This document shows, piece by piece, positions 1-11,899 of a stretch of DNA of 64,000 nucleotides. Position numbers and translations under genes: made by a program. This DNA is from Bolinopsis microptera (taxonomy: Eukaryota > Ctenophora > Tentaculata > Lobata > Bolinopsidae): positions 8,927,669-8,991,668 of the forward strand of contig NC_087072.1 of the NCBI RefSeq assembly GCF_026151205.1. Reading direction: 5' to 3'. Positions within the stretch are counted from its first letter, which is position 1, and each line of letters opens with the position of its first letter. Below the pieces are notes generated by a model. It did no database searches and had not been told where the DNA came from. It saw only the letters and a list, made by a program, of their open reading frames with translations.

Positions 1-913
1 TCAATCGATGTATTTTCGAACGCTCATTCCAAATCACCCCCCCCCCCCCCCCTTAAATAGGGTTAAAATGCTTCCCTGACGAGAAATTGACGAAAAACTG
101 TCTCGATCACGTGATATGACCGTTTAAGGAAGTTTGTCTAATTTCTCGTTAGGGTTAAGGTTTCAGCATATGTTTTTGTTAAGGATTGGGTTAGGGTTAG
201 GGTTTGGATCAGATTAGAGGGTTAGGGTTCCAAATAATCGTTCAGGACCAGCTAGAGATGAGAGAACGGGTTGAAAAAGTTACGTGACAGTCGAGTGTAG
301 AGTGATTAATCATCATCCCAATTTGTATTGCCATACGTTGTATGACCCGCCGCGCACGAGTGCGCGGCTCCACATGTATCGTAGAAACTCTACTATAGTG
401 AAACGACCGTGGGTGTCACGACTTACCTGGGGACCCCAGGCTATTATGTTCATAAACATAAAATAAAGATTCGGCGGAATTACAGGCTGAGCGCCGCCCA
501 GTAAGTCACGACGTGATACAAGTGCGCGACGGGTTTATAATCCATTAACAATGGACAATTAGCACAAATAAGTTTGCATAAATTTGGTATTAATATATAT
601 ATATGGCGTATAAATTTTCGTGTAGTGGAGAGCTAAGCATTATTTGATGCGATCCAGTAGTCAGTTAGTACATATTACAGTATAAGTATACAGTAATTCA
701 TCGTTATATTTGAACAGCGATCAATGATCAAAAGCATATAATATGGCAATAATATGCTTAACGAACGGGTACTAGCTACGTACATCATACATAGGGACAC
801 CGGCTCTTACTAATTCGCTCGCCCAAAAATTTCACATGAATTTGCTTTTTATGGTTTTGCAGCCGTAAAAACAGTTTTACATAAACCCTAATCCCAACCC
901 CATCCCTAAGCAT

Positions 914-982
914 TGTAGGTTTACAACCTACCAGGACGCGCGCCGAGTTGGACTCAGATATTTTACGAGTATCACCCGTTAA
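914..982 (+). repeat. Short hairpin-ended dispersed repeat (family B), copy 1
   Basis: About 70-90 bp. One end is the palindrome TGTAGGTTTACAACCTAC. The other end is the imperfect hairpin ACGAGTATCACCCGT, and between them lies 'ccaggacgcgcgccgag'. Further copies occur at 1876-1968 (minus), 40242-40303 (minus) and 41506-41585 (plus), with degenerate pieces near 16980, 39957 and 44490. No open frame. It is probably a non-autonomous mobile element with structured ends. Confidence 0.6.
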
Positions 983-1003
983 CCTAAGCATAACCCCAAA
1001 GTT

Positions 1004-1113
1004 GTAGCTCGCGATGCGTTACTGCGCCGCGCACTCAATGAGGCTTCTCTCGCTAGATCGGCGAGATGCGCTACTGTGCCGCGCCGAGCTGCGATGAATT
1101 GACATCGTCAATT
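1004..1113 (-). repeat. Dispersed repeat family A, copy 1
   Basis: About 110 bp, with the core 'cagctcggc...cccagtagtgcatcgcgctac'. Other copies are at 11770-11897 (plus), 41256-41362 (plus) and 16733-16823 (minus). Copies are CpG-rich compared with their AT-rich surroundings and carry no open frame. Confidence 0.6.
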
Positions 1114-1875
1114 ATGAATTAACCCCAAAGGTATTGATCATAGCCCTTACCACAACCTTAACCTGAGCCCTAAATAATCTAATTCATGTTTTACTAGCCT
1201 GTCACGTGACCAAAACGGTTTTTTGCCCATAACTCTCGCCAGGGAAGCATTTTTACTTTACGTCATATATGGGGCCTTGGGCGGGGTGATTCGGAATCAG
1301 CGTTCAAAAATACACCGATATAGATCAATTTCATACCCAACACCCTAAGGGCCTTTTCACAAGAATTTTCTTAAAATTTAGGAGCGGGGGATCCTTGTAT
1401 GTTGTATCACGTCGTGATCCCCACGGTCGTTTCACTATGATAGAGTTTCTACGATACAGGGGGGTCATATCATTGACTATTGTTAATGATCTGGCCCGGC
1501 GCGCGCTACTTCGTAGCTCGTGCCATCGGGCTACGATTTCGAGAAGAAAGCGGCACGCGCTACTTCGAAGAAATTTAGACGAGTAACATCCGTCAATCAT
1601 ATCATTATCACGTGATCGAGACAGTTTTTCGCCAATATCTCGTCAGGGGAGCATTTTAAAACTATGTCATGGGGGGGGGGGGGGGGGGGGGGTACATCGA
1701 ATGAAGTTGGTTTCAACTGTCGGAGGCCCTTTTAGAACAATCTCGAAGATCGACTGTAGAGTGTCAGTGATTTAGCACGCTCGTTATAAACCTATCCTGA
1801 GAGGATAATTTTCCATTCCCGAAAAAGATTTATAGTTTTGTGGTTACGCACGCAAAGCATAATATAATTGATAAT

Positions 1876-1968
1876 TTAACGGGTGATACTCGTAAAATAT
1901 CTGTTCCATATATTAGGACCGTCGACGAGTCCAACTCTGCGCGCGTCCTGGTAGGTTGTAAACCTACA
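1876..1968 (-). repeat. Family B hairpin-ended repeat, copy 2
   Basis: Reverse-orientation copy of the 914-982 repeat. It starts TTAACGGGTGATACTCG and ends GGTTGTAAACCTACA. It has about 24 bp of extra sequence in the middle relative to copy 1. Confidence 0.6.
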
Positions 1969-2675
1969 AAATATAATTGATAATGTAACCGAGGGCGTTT
2001 CTTATTACCCCATATATCACCTCGAGGACTAGAAGGCATAAGTCATACGTAATTTGTCAACGGCCCCTATTCTTTTTAACAAAACAAAGAACAAATTTAA
2101 TCTCATAAATATAAGTTATTTCACAAGTTTATTTAGCATATAACATTACATAAGCATAACGAATATACCACACTGCAACAAGAATTATCCACATATTACG
2201 TCAGCAATATCAAATAATTGGCAATTTTCAGACTCCAGTAATTTTTACGTGGTTAAAAATTATCTATAAGGTGCCTAGGATGCTCTTTTTAAAAAGATAT
2301 TTCGTACTTTGAAAGATTTACTACTAAAAATTATGTTAAGATTACGGAAAACTTTTCGAACTTTGTTCCCAAGAATGCTGACGAATTATGTGAACTCTCC
2401 CTAAACACTCAACGGTTTTTATAAATCTTCTCATAGTCATACAAGAGGATTCTCTATGTCCGGCTTTGATAGTATCAATGGAACACAAAGCATGCATCTT
2501 TAGGCGCCACTTTTTAAAACTTGCATCTCATCCCGACACTGTGATTATTAATAAGGTATAATATCAAATAAACAAAAAAGCTACTTTCACCGAATGCTGA
2601 ATAGCTTTCAAAACTTGAAAAAGTTGTCTCCAACTATTTAACTTTATTTGCCTTATATTTGAAAAGTTTCAATGG

Positions 2676-3285
<610 letters not shown>

Positions 3286-3289
3286 ACGC

Positions 3290-4165
3290 AAATCTTCGAA
3301 GTCGAAACTTTCAGCTTCAATCCATCGGTATTTTTCTGCGCTGAGCCAGTCAAATAGTCATAATTTGCCATTCTCTGTCTCTCACTATTATAACCATTTG
3401 AATCATCACCGATAAGGTTTCAGATCTAATCCTACTCCATCATATTTTATAGTTGATCCAGTATCAAAGCTTGTCATTAACATATTTAATATCTAAAGAT
3501 CTTAAAGCGCAGTATCTACATTCTTCGTCGTCACTACGAGAGCTAGAGGGGGTAAGTTCAAAACATTAAACACACCATCTAGTTCGACATCACTGAAACA
3601 TCAAGTCTCTATTGAAGAGTTAAATGGCCCTTTTTAGGATCAAAAAGATCGCCATCATTTTCAAGACCAGAAGGAAAAGCCTAACAAAAGTAACAATCAT
3701 AGCATGATGATTTTAGAGTACAGAAATTAACAAATAGTGACGACGATCAATGGAAATACTGAACTTTCCAGCCCATTTTTAGACAGCCTATAGTATTTTA
3801 CACATCTAGAAAAAATAAGCATCTGAATTTACACGCAATATTTTACAAAAACCCAGGAATGATTAATCTCAAATCACGCTTTTTTGCGAAATGTCAACCC
3901 AAATTCTGGAAACGAAAACAACAAAAAAATAACAAACACCCACCGGCGTGAAAGCAACATTGTCCTATTACAACAATACATTTATAAATAACTATCCTTG
4001 TGATAATACTCCAGTCTCGTATATCAATTGTGTTAATAGAGTGTTGCGTGGAATATTTTAGTAAGGTAAAAGGACGTAAGGGTGGAGTGTGGGATCGTGC
4101 CGAAAATTTAATCAAGCACAGGGTCAAAAACATGTAACAAAATTTTTATTGGTTTTGTTTCTTGG
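3290..4165. other. No gene recognised
   Basis: AT-rich sequence with no conserved protein motif. One minus-strand open frame (3894-4133) has no recognisable domain or splice partners. Confidence 0.5.
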
Positions 4166-4169
4166 ATAG

Positions 4170-4236
4170 TGTGGAATTCTGTCTCTTACAATTACAATGT
4201 ACTGTACATTGTAATTGTAAGAGACAGAATTCCACA
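4170..4236. repeat. Perfect 33-bp-arm palindrome with 1-nt loop
   Basis: 4170-4202 is the exact reverse complement of 4204-4236, with only T4203 between them. The element lies 49-115 nt beyond the cyclin J stop codon on the minus strand, so it probably falls in that gene's 3' UTR and would fold into a mismatch-free stem in the transcript. It could be a young inverted duplication, an RNA processing or stability signal, or a library or assembly foldback artefact. Confidence 0.85.
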
Positions 4237-4284
4237 TTATGTACATTACTAATAATCACAATTGAAGGAGCAAAGGCTCACCGG

Positions 4285-7200
4285 TCAGGCTAAGACTGAC
4301 TGTTCTGGACCATCTGCAGAGGTCTGAATCTTGGACATCATATCAGAGGGGACCTCCACATTCTCGGCCTCGGCATCCCTCGCTCTATAATGATAGTACA
4401 CACTAGGGATTAGAGTTAATGATAGTACACACAAAGAATTCAAATTCAATATTTATGACATATTTGTTGAAGGCATAGAAGGGCCGAATTCTGGCTTACT
4501 AATTTAACACTTGTTACGGGAGGTCTACAAAATTAGACTCTATTTCGAGAACCCCCGTTGAAGCGGGCTGTTGAAATAAATCAAATTAAGTAGTCCACAC
4601 GCGCGCGCGCACGGCCGGAACATATATCGCGCGCGTGCGCAAATTCCCAAGCAATACTTGCCACAACCGTAGTGACATAGTAACACTATATTTGCGCGTT
4701 ACATTTAGTCTATCGACGCGCCAAATTTCAAAACAACGATATTTACGATGCTGTTGTTTACAATATTAACACTGCTACATAGCATGAGTGAATTTTGTCC
4801 GAAGCGATATTTCAATAAACCCAACATGGAATAGAATCATAAGATAAATCACTTCTTTCAGTGGATTACCTGATAAGAGCTAGAGCGACTGGCTGCACTT
4901 GTGATACTGTAAATCCAGTCACCTCACGCAATTGAGGGGTCCAGGATGGAATCAGCCCTAAACAGTGCCTTGAAGAGGCGATGGCTCCTGCAGCGACCAA
5001 TGATGGTGCTAACTGCGAAAACGCGAAATCTGAAATATGAGTTACGTTAGCATCAATAGTTAATGTGCTGTGTTGCTGCGAGACTGAGAAACTCAACGTA
5101 ATAGAGCAAGTCATGATATAGAGCAAATCAGTTTAGAGTATTAGTTACCATGACAACAGAACATTAAGGACGTGATCTTATTTCATAACAAACCTTGGAG
5201 CGAAATGTCTAGAAAATATTTGCAGTATTTTGCTATGTATTTCATGATCTTCGCCTCCATGTTAACCGTCACCTAGAACAAGATTAATATAAAGATTCAA
5301 TATACGATATCAGTTTAGTAAAATTCGTTAGACAATTTCAAGTCGCTAAAAAAGATGGGGAACGCGTTTTTACGGTAGTTTTACTCGTTTTAATGTATGA
5401 CAAGCAGCGTTTATTCGTTATAACATAACGCTTCATTTTGGGAGACGATTTGACCCGATAAAGCTGCAAAAAACACGTACCTTTTCTCCGTTCAGATTAT
5501 CATCTCTGCTCAGAGCTGCCATCTTGTAATACTCAATATAGTGAGCTGAAACATAATATCTGATTAAGATCGTTTAAAAAAAATACAAATTTGAATTTTG
5601 ATCTTTATTACAGATTGAACATATCATAAATAACCATAGATAACCATAAATAAAAAGCCGCGCGTCGTCTGATTGCCTCAACTTGGATTAATAACAATTT
5701 CAATCGATAAAAGCTGAAGGATGGCAGCTCAAAAGGCCCAGTGCACCATCGACAAGATCAAGTATTCGAGTGCCAATAATGGCTTTTCCGAACCCCTTTT
5801 CGCCGATTGGCCCAGTGGTCCTAGTGAGCCACACCCTACTGCTAAACGGCACATGATGGTTTGTGTTTTAATACTTATTAATTTAAACGATTATTCAGTT
5901 GATGGTTATCAGGTTATAAATTATAGGTTATATTTTGTTTCCTTTTTACTAATCACGGCTGGACCATTCAGTCATACTACGGTGTTGAGGCAACCAGCTT
6001 CTGCAGTTTAATAATAGGAGACCAAATAAATGTAAATTAATCGAAATTCATAATTCATCGTCATAAAATATATTAATCAATAATATTCGATTAACAAGTT
6101 AATTTTATTCTTTTCCAACACTACTGCCCACCGGCAACGACGCGGCCATAGGGGTACAGGGTCCAGCCAGAGCTAACTGCTAAGCCACACGCCCATGGCG
6201 GCGGCAGCGGTTAAATAACTCTATTGTCAATTGTAAGTGTAGGAAATTTTAATTAATATTAGCACCCGTTTTTACTGGGACACGGGAGTAATTTTACTGA
6301 GCGTAACTTCTAACGCAATACTATATTTTTTGTTTCAAGTTTTAGATGTATTCCCTGATAAATCTAAAACTTGAATAAACCTTCCTAGTAAAGGATTCAA
6401 CTATCAAACAATGCTTGTAAGGATATTCGTCAGGGAAATATAAGCCCAAAAGAAGAATTTTATTCCAATAAATTTCTTCTAGAAAAAATACTTTTTTTGG
6501 AAGTTTTAGGGCCTATAAAATTATATCCACCGACATTTGATAGAAATCATACTCAGGTGTTCTTTATGTTTACAAAACGATATTAAAATTACCAGAAGTA
6601 GGCAAGACGAGATTCCAACAGAAGAATTCCAGCAGGAGCAGTTCCATTTGCCGGAACTCATTGGTAAGGAATGCGTTCTGTACAAAGTAGTTGAGAGTTT
6701 GTATTCGAGGAATCTTTACGTCGCATTCTTCAAACTTAGCTGCAGAAAGGGGGCTGTAGTTTTAAAATAAATGGTAATCACAAACTTTTGGTCAGTTACA
6801 TAAATTCTAAGATTCAAACACTCGACTCGACTTAGGGCGGCTTCAGCGTCCGAACAGAAATAGTCTTCTTCCAAATCTGTCTATCCAGCATGAGTTTGTT
6901 AATCTCTTTGCTGTCGTCAAGCCCCGTGTCCTTCCGAAGGATGTCAATGTATGTGAGATGTGGTCTTCCCCTTCGACGATGTCCTTGAAGGGGTTCCCAG
7001 AAGAGAAGTTGATGACTCAATAGTTTCAAACAGTAAGACTGCAGAACTTAAAAAACTGAAGAATTACAGATCACCGAGCCAATCAATTTCTTCATTGAAT
7101 ACTTTCTAAAATGCTAAATTTAATAACTACCAGCAATAAGAAGACAGCAGAGTGCTATGAGATGTAATTGAGCGTCCTCTATACTGTATTTATCCATGAA

Positions 7201-8456
7201 GTGGTCTAGACATGTGATCGCCAGATGAAGAGTCTCTGAAGCTATGTCACAGCGCTCGCAAATAGTTGCCACCCAGTCGACTAGGTACCTGGATCAAGTT
7301 AGACTGTTAGTTTCAGGAAATGGTTGCTATTAATAGATTAACTGTACCAATATGTACAGCTTACTTCCTGTTAGAGAACAGCCTCACCTTTTATACCTTC
7401 ATATTTAATTCAGAGAACTCCCAGTTTAGAGATTAAAAGGTAGTATGAAATGAGATAAAATTAAATTCCCGTGGAATGGGACCAAATATGAAATTTCAAT
7501 TTCCGCGAATTTTACAGTTGGACAAAACTGAAGTAATAAACTATGAAGTATAAAGAGATGTAAAGATGTGGAGTGCAAGCGGACCTTGGTCAGTGGACAA
7601 TTAGTCATTGCAACATAACCAAAACATGAATTTTCCAGTACCAAATATTTTACCAACGACCAATCAGTGATGTCAATGTGAGTGACGAAAGTCACCATCC
7701 AGGTATGGGAGGTATTGATAGCCAAATATCCGGAGAAAAATTTTATGAAAGGAAAATTATGAAAATGTCCTTCCGGTAGAACATTTTCAGATTTAAGCTT
7801 TCCGCCGCCCAGCCCACATTTCACTGTTTTGACTCAACTTTTCTTCAATTAACAATAATGAGTTCACTGTGGATGGCACAGCAAACAATTAAGGTACTGA
7901 AAGTTTGATTATCAAAGAAAGCTTTGATAAACGGAAAATCATCTGAAGAATAGAAAGAAACGTTTTGGCAGATTTTTGAATGGAAGCTTTTCTGCCGTTT
8001 CCTTGACCAAAATTTCACAGTTTTAGCTGAATTTTTACCAGAGACCAATCAGTGAGGTCAGTGTGAGTGACAGAAGTCACCATCGAGGTACTAGAAGCCG
8101 AATATCCGAAGAAAAGATTAATGAAAGGAAAATTATGAAAATGTCCTACCGCTACCGGTAGGACATTTTCAGATTTCAGCTTTCCGCAGCCCAAATTTCA
8201 CTGTTTTGGCTCAATTTTTAACCGATGAGGGCAAAAATGAACTAATGAAGTATGAGGAGATGAAGAGTGGCCAATTAGTCATTTCAACATCACCAAAATG
8301 AGACAAAAACAGAACAATGTTAAACATGAATTTTACAAACCTTCGTTTGTGAAGTTGCGGAGAGGAACCAGTTATCTTGGGAAGTTTTGCCTCCTTTAGC
8401 CTGAGAGCATCATGGTTATCAGGAGCCAGTGATTCTCTGTACCATGCCAACCACAT
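4285..8456 (-). CDS. CCNJ: Cyclin J, 7 exons, 274 aa
   Basis: Coding exons, in gene order: 8341-8456, 7131-7288, 6593-6739, 5481-5545, 5194-5272, 4870-5029 and 4285-4384. All junctions are GT-AG and stay in phase (825 nt with stop). Residues 1-38 carry the cyclin J N-terminal signature (LRLKEAKLP, SPQL). A cyclin box spans about 39-150 (YLVDWVATICE, LDHFMDKYSI, AKFEE, MELLLLEFFCWNL). A cyclin C-terminal domain follows (LAPSLVAAGAIASSR, then W..QLREVTGF). Known role of the family: cell-cycle/CDK-binding cyclins, with cyclin J important in insect oogenesis; a kinase partner cannot be seen here. The start was chosen because MWLAWY aligns with the short N-terminus of known cyclin Js. The tail after the cyclin fold is short, whereas vertebrate cyclin J has a long one. 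Introns hold a LINE fragment and direct repeats. Confidence 0.9.
5721..5859 (+). CDS. Possible nested exon (unrecognised), in cyclin J intron 3
   Basis: An ATG-initiated stretch of about 46 codons on the strand opposite cyclin J ends at ATG|GTTTGT, a donor form used by other genes in this window. The residues look protein-like (DWPSGPSEPHP) but match no family I know. A candidate second exon near 6164 (after GTACAG) would add seven residues and a stop, though that acceptor lacks a pyrimidine tract. It may equally be chance open sequence. Confidence 0.2.
6832..7029 (-). pseudogene. Non-LTR retrotransposon ORF2 C-terminal fragment
   Basis: The 65-residue frame contains GHRRRGRPHLTYIDILRKD followed by a D..W motif near the stop. 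This is the conserved tail found after the reverse transcriptase of many LINEs ('G.RRRGRP...'). No RT domain precedes it, so it is a 5'-truncated relic. It lies in cyclin J intron 2 on the same strand. It differs in sequence from the tail of the LINE at 13.4-16.6 kb, so it belongs to another family. Confidence 0.6.
7655..8215. repeat. Direct repeats inside cyclin J intron 1
   Basis: Two diverged copies of a roughly 175-bp unit begin near 7655 and 8041. They share 'gaccaatcagtga', 'agtcaccatc', 'gaaaggaaaattatgaaaatg' and 'atttcactgttttg'. A partial third copy of the last segment lies near 7975-8030. No coding signal. Confidence 0.6.
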
Positions 8457-8519
8457 TGCAGTCTCTGTAATGTTCGTACTGCCCTTTACATCACCCTTTC
8501 CAACACAAACTGCAACACA

Positions 8520-9370
8520 CTGTTATTAGGAAGGAAGCTCAAAGTTGAATGCAAAACTACATAGGGTTTAAACTAATAATTATTACAGATTTCAAGGTAA
8601 CGAAACGAAACAAAACGAAACATTTACTTATAACAATAAATTTAACAAGACAATAAAAAATAATCATGAATTACTTACCCTCCAGTTCACAGGGCTGGAT
8701 GGTTTGACAGAGTGGAAAAAACAATATTACATATTCATTGGCTTCTTCCTATCTGTAACCAATATTAATTAATTAAAATTTTAAATGGTATTGCTGCGAT
8801 AAGTTGACTGCAGCAGATCAGTCTTTTACTGTTTACATAATAATTAATAGTTAATAGTTATAGTATAGAAGTTTCTTGAACTTTTAACAGGTACCCCTCC
8901 TCATTTAACCCTCAATTAAGTTTCCTATCATTCGGCTGAGTCGACCAAGGGGATCGCATAGATTCAATGGATCCTTAGCTACTCCCTAGTAATATAAATT
9001 TAAGATATGGTCAACAGAAGTAGCTTGTGGGGAAGGATGGACGTTTTCAAAGGACCAGGGTGTTTTGGTAGAGGACCCTCCTACTGACTGCAGCCCCTGC
9101 GATTTTTGATTCCTAAAAAACTCTCAAAACGACTTATATTAGTTAAAGAGATCCTGGAGGACTGAGGAGTGGCACTTATTTGTCAACAAAGACAAACAGA
9201 GTTCATTCATTTTAACATCACGGGCAAAGATGAAATCGACAAAAAGGGTGAACCTCAAAAAATAGAGAACCCTGGAGGAGAGATTGAATCTCTTGGATCG
9301 CGACTCTGCAGTACAGTTAATATAAAACACTGCTGCATACTCGATAACGCTGCCTTTTGTTTTACTTAAC
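8520..9370. other. No gene recognised upstream of cyclin J
   Basis: Candidate 5' UTR/promoter side of cyclin J. An acceptor-like AATAACAG lies upstream of the start, near 8521. Two overlapping opposite-strand open frames at 9139-9369 show no recognisable motif. Confidence 0.4.
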
Positions 9371-10085
9371 TAGTGGCGTAACGTTGCCTGTTGGCACCCC
9401 GCTGAAAAAGTGCCCCCTCCTCTCTTAAAGTAGAAGCGTAAAATTGGACATTTTAAGTTATTTAAGCCGGTAAAATCTCTAAAAAAAGTGTGTTTCTAGA
9501 GCAAAATGCGCAGTTTTGATAGTACCTCAGTTAAGTTTTACAAAATTGCCCCACATTCAAACGACGGTTTGACGCACAGCAAGAGGACAGTGAGATGGGA
9601 TCCTAGTTGAGCCTTGACTATGTAGTACACTACAATGCGGGGGGATCATACACTTAGTACCGGACATGACGTTGGTGGGTGGGTCATTTTTTCTCCCAAA
9701 AACACAGTTAGTACATGGTACTCAAATTTTTTTTTGTGAGTTTTTTTTGGGTTTTTTGTAATTTTAAAATTTTCTGTGTAACGTTTTATCTAATTCGACT
9801 ACATTGAAAACAAAACCCCTACAAAATAGTGGGTATAATTTTCCCATTTCCAATGTTTAATGAGCTGTTTAAAGCAATTTATGGGTGGGTATCTTATTCT
9901 ATATACCTAAAAACAGTTAGTACCACGATTTTTCGACAGTTAGTACCGCAAAAGGCGGCAAAAGGGGTGGGTGTCTTACGTATTGTCCAAAAAAACAGTT
10001 AGTACCGCAAAGGGGGTAGGTGGGTCTAGTGAAAAATATCCAAAACTACACTTAGTCGACGTGATGTCCGGCACTTGGTACCTGA

Positions 10086-10121
<36 letters not shown>

Positions 10122-10285
10122 TACAATGTACGTAAAAAGATCATTCAAAACAATATATACATTCAATTAAATCAAGTGATGCAATTGGCAGAGCAAATAA
10201 CACTTAATTACTTTCGGTAGCGTAAAATTGCCTGTTAGCCCCCCCCCCCCCCCCCCACTCCTCCGGGCCTTTTGTTACGCCACTA
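9371..10285. mobile_element. hAT-like non-autonomous element with nested insertion
   Basis: Outer ends are 12-bp inverted repeats: TAGTGGCGTAAC on the left and GTTACGCCACTA on the right. This is the CAGTGGCG type common in hAT-like MITEs. Subterminal words 'gcctgtt(g/a)gc' recur in direct orientation near each end. I could not find a clean 8-bp target duplication. The middle is occupied by a second element (9638-10121). No transposase remains. Confidence 0.55.
9638..10121. mobile_element. Nested inverted-repeat element ending in G/C runs
   Basis: The element starts CGGGGGGATCA and ends TGATCCCC...CCCG, with a 34-nt C run at 10087-10120. Both sides are flanked by TACAATG (9631-9637 and 10122-10128), a probable 7-bp target duplication. 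The internal word 'agttagtaccgcaaa' and variants of 'cttagtaccggac' repeat several times. Non-coding. Confidence 0.65.
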
Positions 10286-10419
10286 ATGATTTTACTTTAC
10301 TTCTGAACTTTAAACTATCAAATATATACACAAACTACAATGTATAATGAACATGTACTGAAGAAGTACACTAAAAAGTTTTGTGGTCCTTTGGGCAGGT
10401 CCAGTTCTCAATCCTGGTT

Positions 10420-10757
10420 CTCCGATCAGTCGGCTGAGTATGGAGACACTGGCAGCGGCTGAGAGCCATAAATTAACCTAGTCTGGGCATAATACATACT
10501 AAGATTGGTGGCACGGCTGTACGAATCATTCTCCGATCATTCGGCTGAGTAAACCAAAGAGACACTGGCAGCGGCTGAGAGCCATAAATTAACCTAGTCT
10601 GGGCATAATACATACTAAGATTGGTGGCACGGCTGTACGAATCATTCTCCGATCATTCGGCTGAGTAAACCAAAGAGACACTGGCAGCGGCTGAGAGCCA
10701 TAAATTAACCTAGTCTGGGCATAATACATACTAAGATTGGTAGCACGGCTGTACAAA
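10420..10757 (+). repeat. Tandem repeat, about 116-bp unit, 3 copies
   Basis: Unit starts at 10420, 10531 and 10647, each beginning CTCCGATCA and running to 'cacggctgtac'. The first copy is 5 bp shorter. Related single copies of the 'cattcggctgag' core occur near 8930 and 39070, so the array grew from a dispersed repeat. Near-identity of copies 2 and 3 implies recent amplification. Confidence 0.8.
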
Positions 10758-10759
10758 CT

Positions 10760-11330
10760 AAGTACATTTAAGTACTATGTATTGTTTACAAAACACTACT
10801 ACTATACAATACATGCAGTTGTAGAAGAAGAGAACTGTAAAATTCCTTGAAGTGTCGGTGGAAGAACCAACCAACATCAACCATACCTTGTCATGCAAAA
10901 GTGGAGGTTATACAAGACGCAATTCATTCAGAGAGTAGAGACACAGAAATCTTGAGTACTGTTGCAAAGGAATTTAAACAAAGCCGCAGCTACATCTGTG
11001 CGACCAACACTTCAATTATCATATTGCGCCAAGGATACAGAGACACAATAGTGGAAAACTATTCATTATAGTATAATAGTACAGTACTGATACAATAGTA
11101 TGATACACAATCAAGTAAAATGGTATAATCCTAAAATAATTTAAGTTAAAAGAAATTGTATTTATTTAAATCTTTTAAATCGATCAATTACATACAAATT
11201 TACACAATGAATGAACAACATTAAATCTTTGTGAAAACTGGCCACGGGCCTAAATATTACATATCAATCAATTACAATTCATTAATATTACCAATATTAA
11301 AAACTATCGAAAATATGCAAGAAAGTATTC
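10760..11330. other. No gene recognised
   Basis: AT-rich. An open frame at 10847-11071 has no recognisable domain. Confidence 0.4.
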
Positions 11331-11331
11331 T

Positions 11332-11738
11332 CTAGCCAAAGGGCTCAATATTTAAATCTAAATCTTCAATATTGTCTGGTTTATATCGCAACTTGGGCCC
11401 TCTGTCCCCCCTTATCGAAATAACCGTTGTCTTTAATACCTCAAAGCGCAAGCGCTTTCTAAAATATGTAACTGAGTCTGAATAACGCTGACCCGTTGGA
11501 GATTCCATCTTTTGTGCGAGCTTTAAAATTAAATCAAGCGTTGCGCTTCGACTCCCATGCCTCCTGTTGTGGAGAAAACTAAAGGTGTAAAGGTAGCTTT
11601 TTCCACTTCTAGGACCCTTGCATTATATGGTCTTTTCTTCTCAGTCTCGTGAGCCAAATACATCATAGGAATTGGTTTAGCGGCGTTGGTTGGAGCAGGA
11701 GCGTGAAACACTCTTACATCAAAAAATGCTCTTTCCAT
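11332..11738 (-). pseudogene. Retroelement C-terminal ORF fragment, frameshifted
   Basis: The reading frame begins with AFFDVRVFHAPAP, continues to TFTPLVFSTTGGMG, then shifts frame near 11540 into a basic tail (RYSDSVTYFRKRLRFEVL) that stops at 11332. This arrangement (DVRVF, then FTPLVFS.TGG, then an RRLRF-type end) is typical of the C-terminus of long retroelement polyproteins in invertebrate genomes. Only this end is present and it is frame-broken, so it is a relic. Exact family not assigned. Confidence 0.6.
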
Positions 11739-11769
11739 GTATTTATTTAAAATACGTTAATTTTTTAGC

Positions 11770-11897
11770 GATTCACGATGTCAATCCTTCACAGCTCGGC
11801 AATCAGGCCCAGTGGTGCATATCGCCGATCTAGCGAATATGTGGTTGCGAGAAGCATTATTGGATGCGCAGCGTGGCCCAGTAGTCCATCGCGCTAC
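11770..11897 (+). repeat. Dispersed repeat family A, copy 2
   Basis: Full-length copy, from 'gattcacgatgtcaatcctt' to 'catcgcgctac'. It is closely similar to 41256-41362. Confidence 0.65.
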
Positions 11898-11899
11898 AA

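Larger units (their letters stand above)
1..2055. repeat. Composite dispersed-repeat cluster
   Basis: No supportable gene lies here. The stretch is a mosaic of short repeats that recur elsewhere in the window. The block around 1206-1395 is an inverted copy of 17236-17372, sharing the phrases for 'gaaaaggccct' and 'gattccgaatcacccc'. The 'cacgtcgtgatccccacggt' phrase at about 1405 reappears near 17390 and, reversed, near 365-425. Runs of 16 C (37-52) and 22 G (1671-1692) sit at repeat edges. Scattered GGGTTA words (about 180-230) are degenerate and do not form a telomere array. Confidence 0.7.

Noticed and set aside
180-232. TTAGGG-like repeats suggesting a telomere
   Set aside because: Only two or three perfect tandem units, with degenerate relatives scattered in dispersed repeats. 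Unique sequence and genes continue on the right, and the window edge is arbitrary.
4177-4190. CTGTCTCTTA in the palindrome as a Tn5 adapter remnant
   Set aside because: Only the first 10 bases match the Tn5 mosaic end and the following sequence diverges, so coincidence is likelier. It remains a reason to verify the locus in raw reads.
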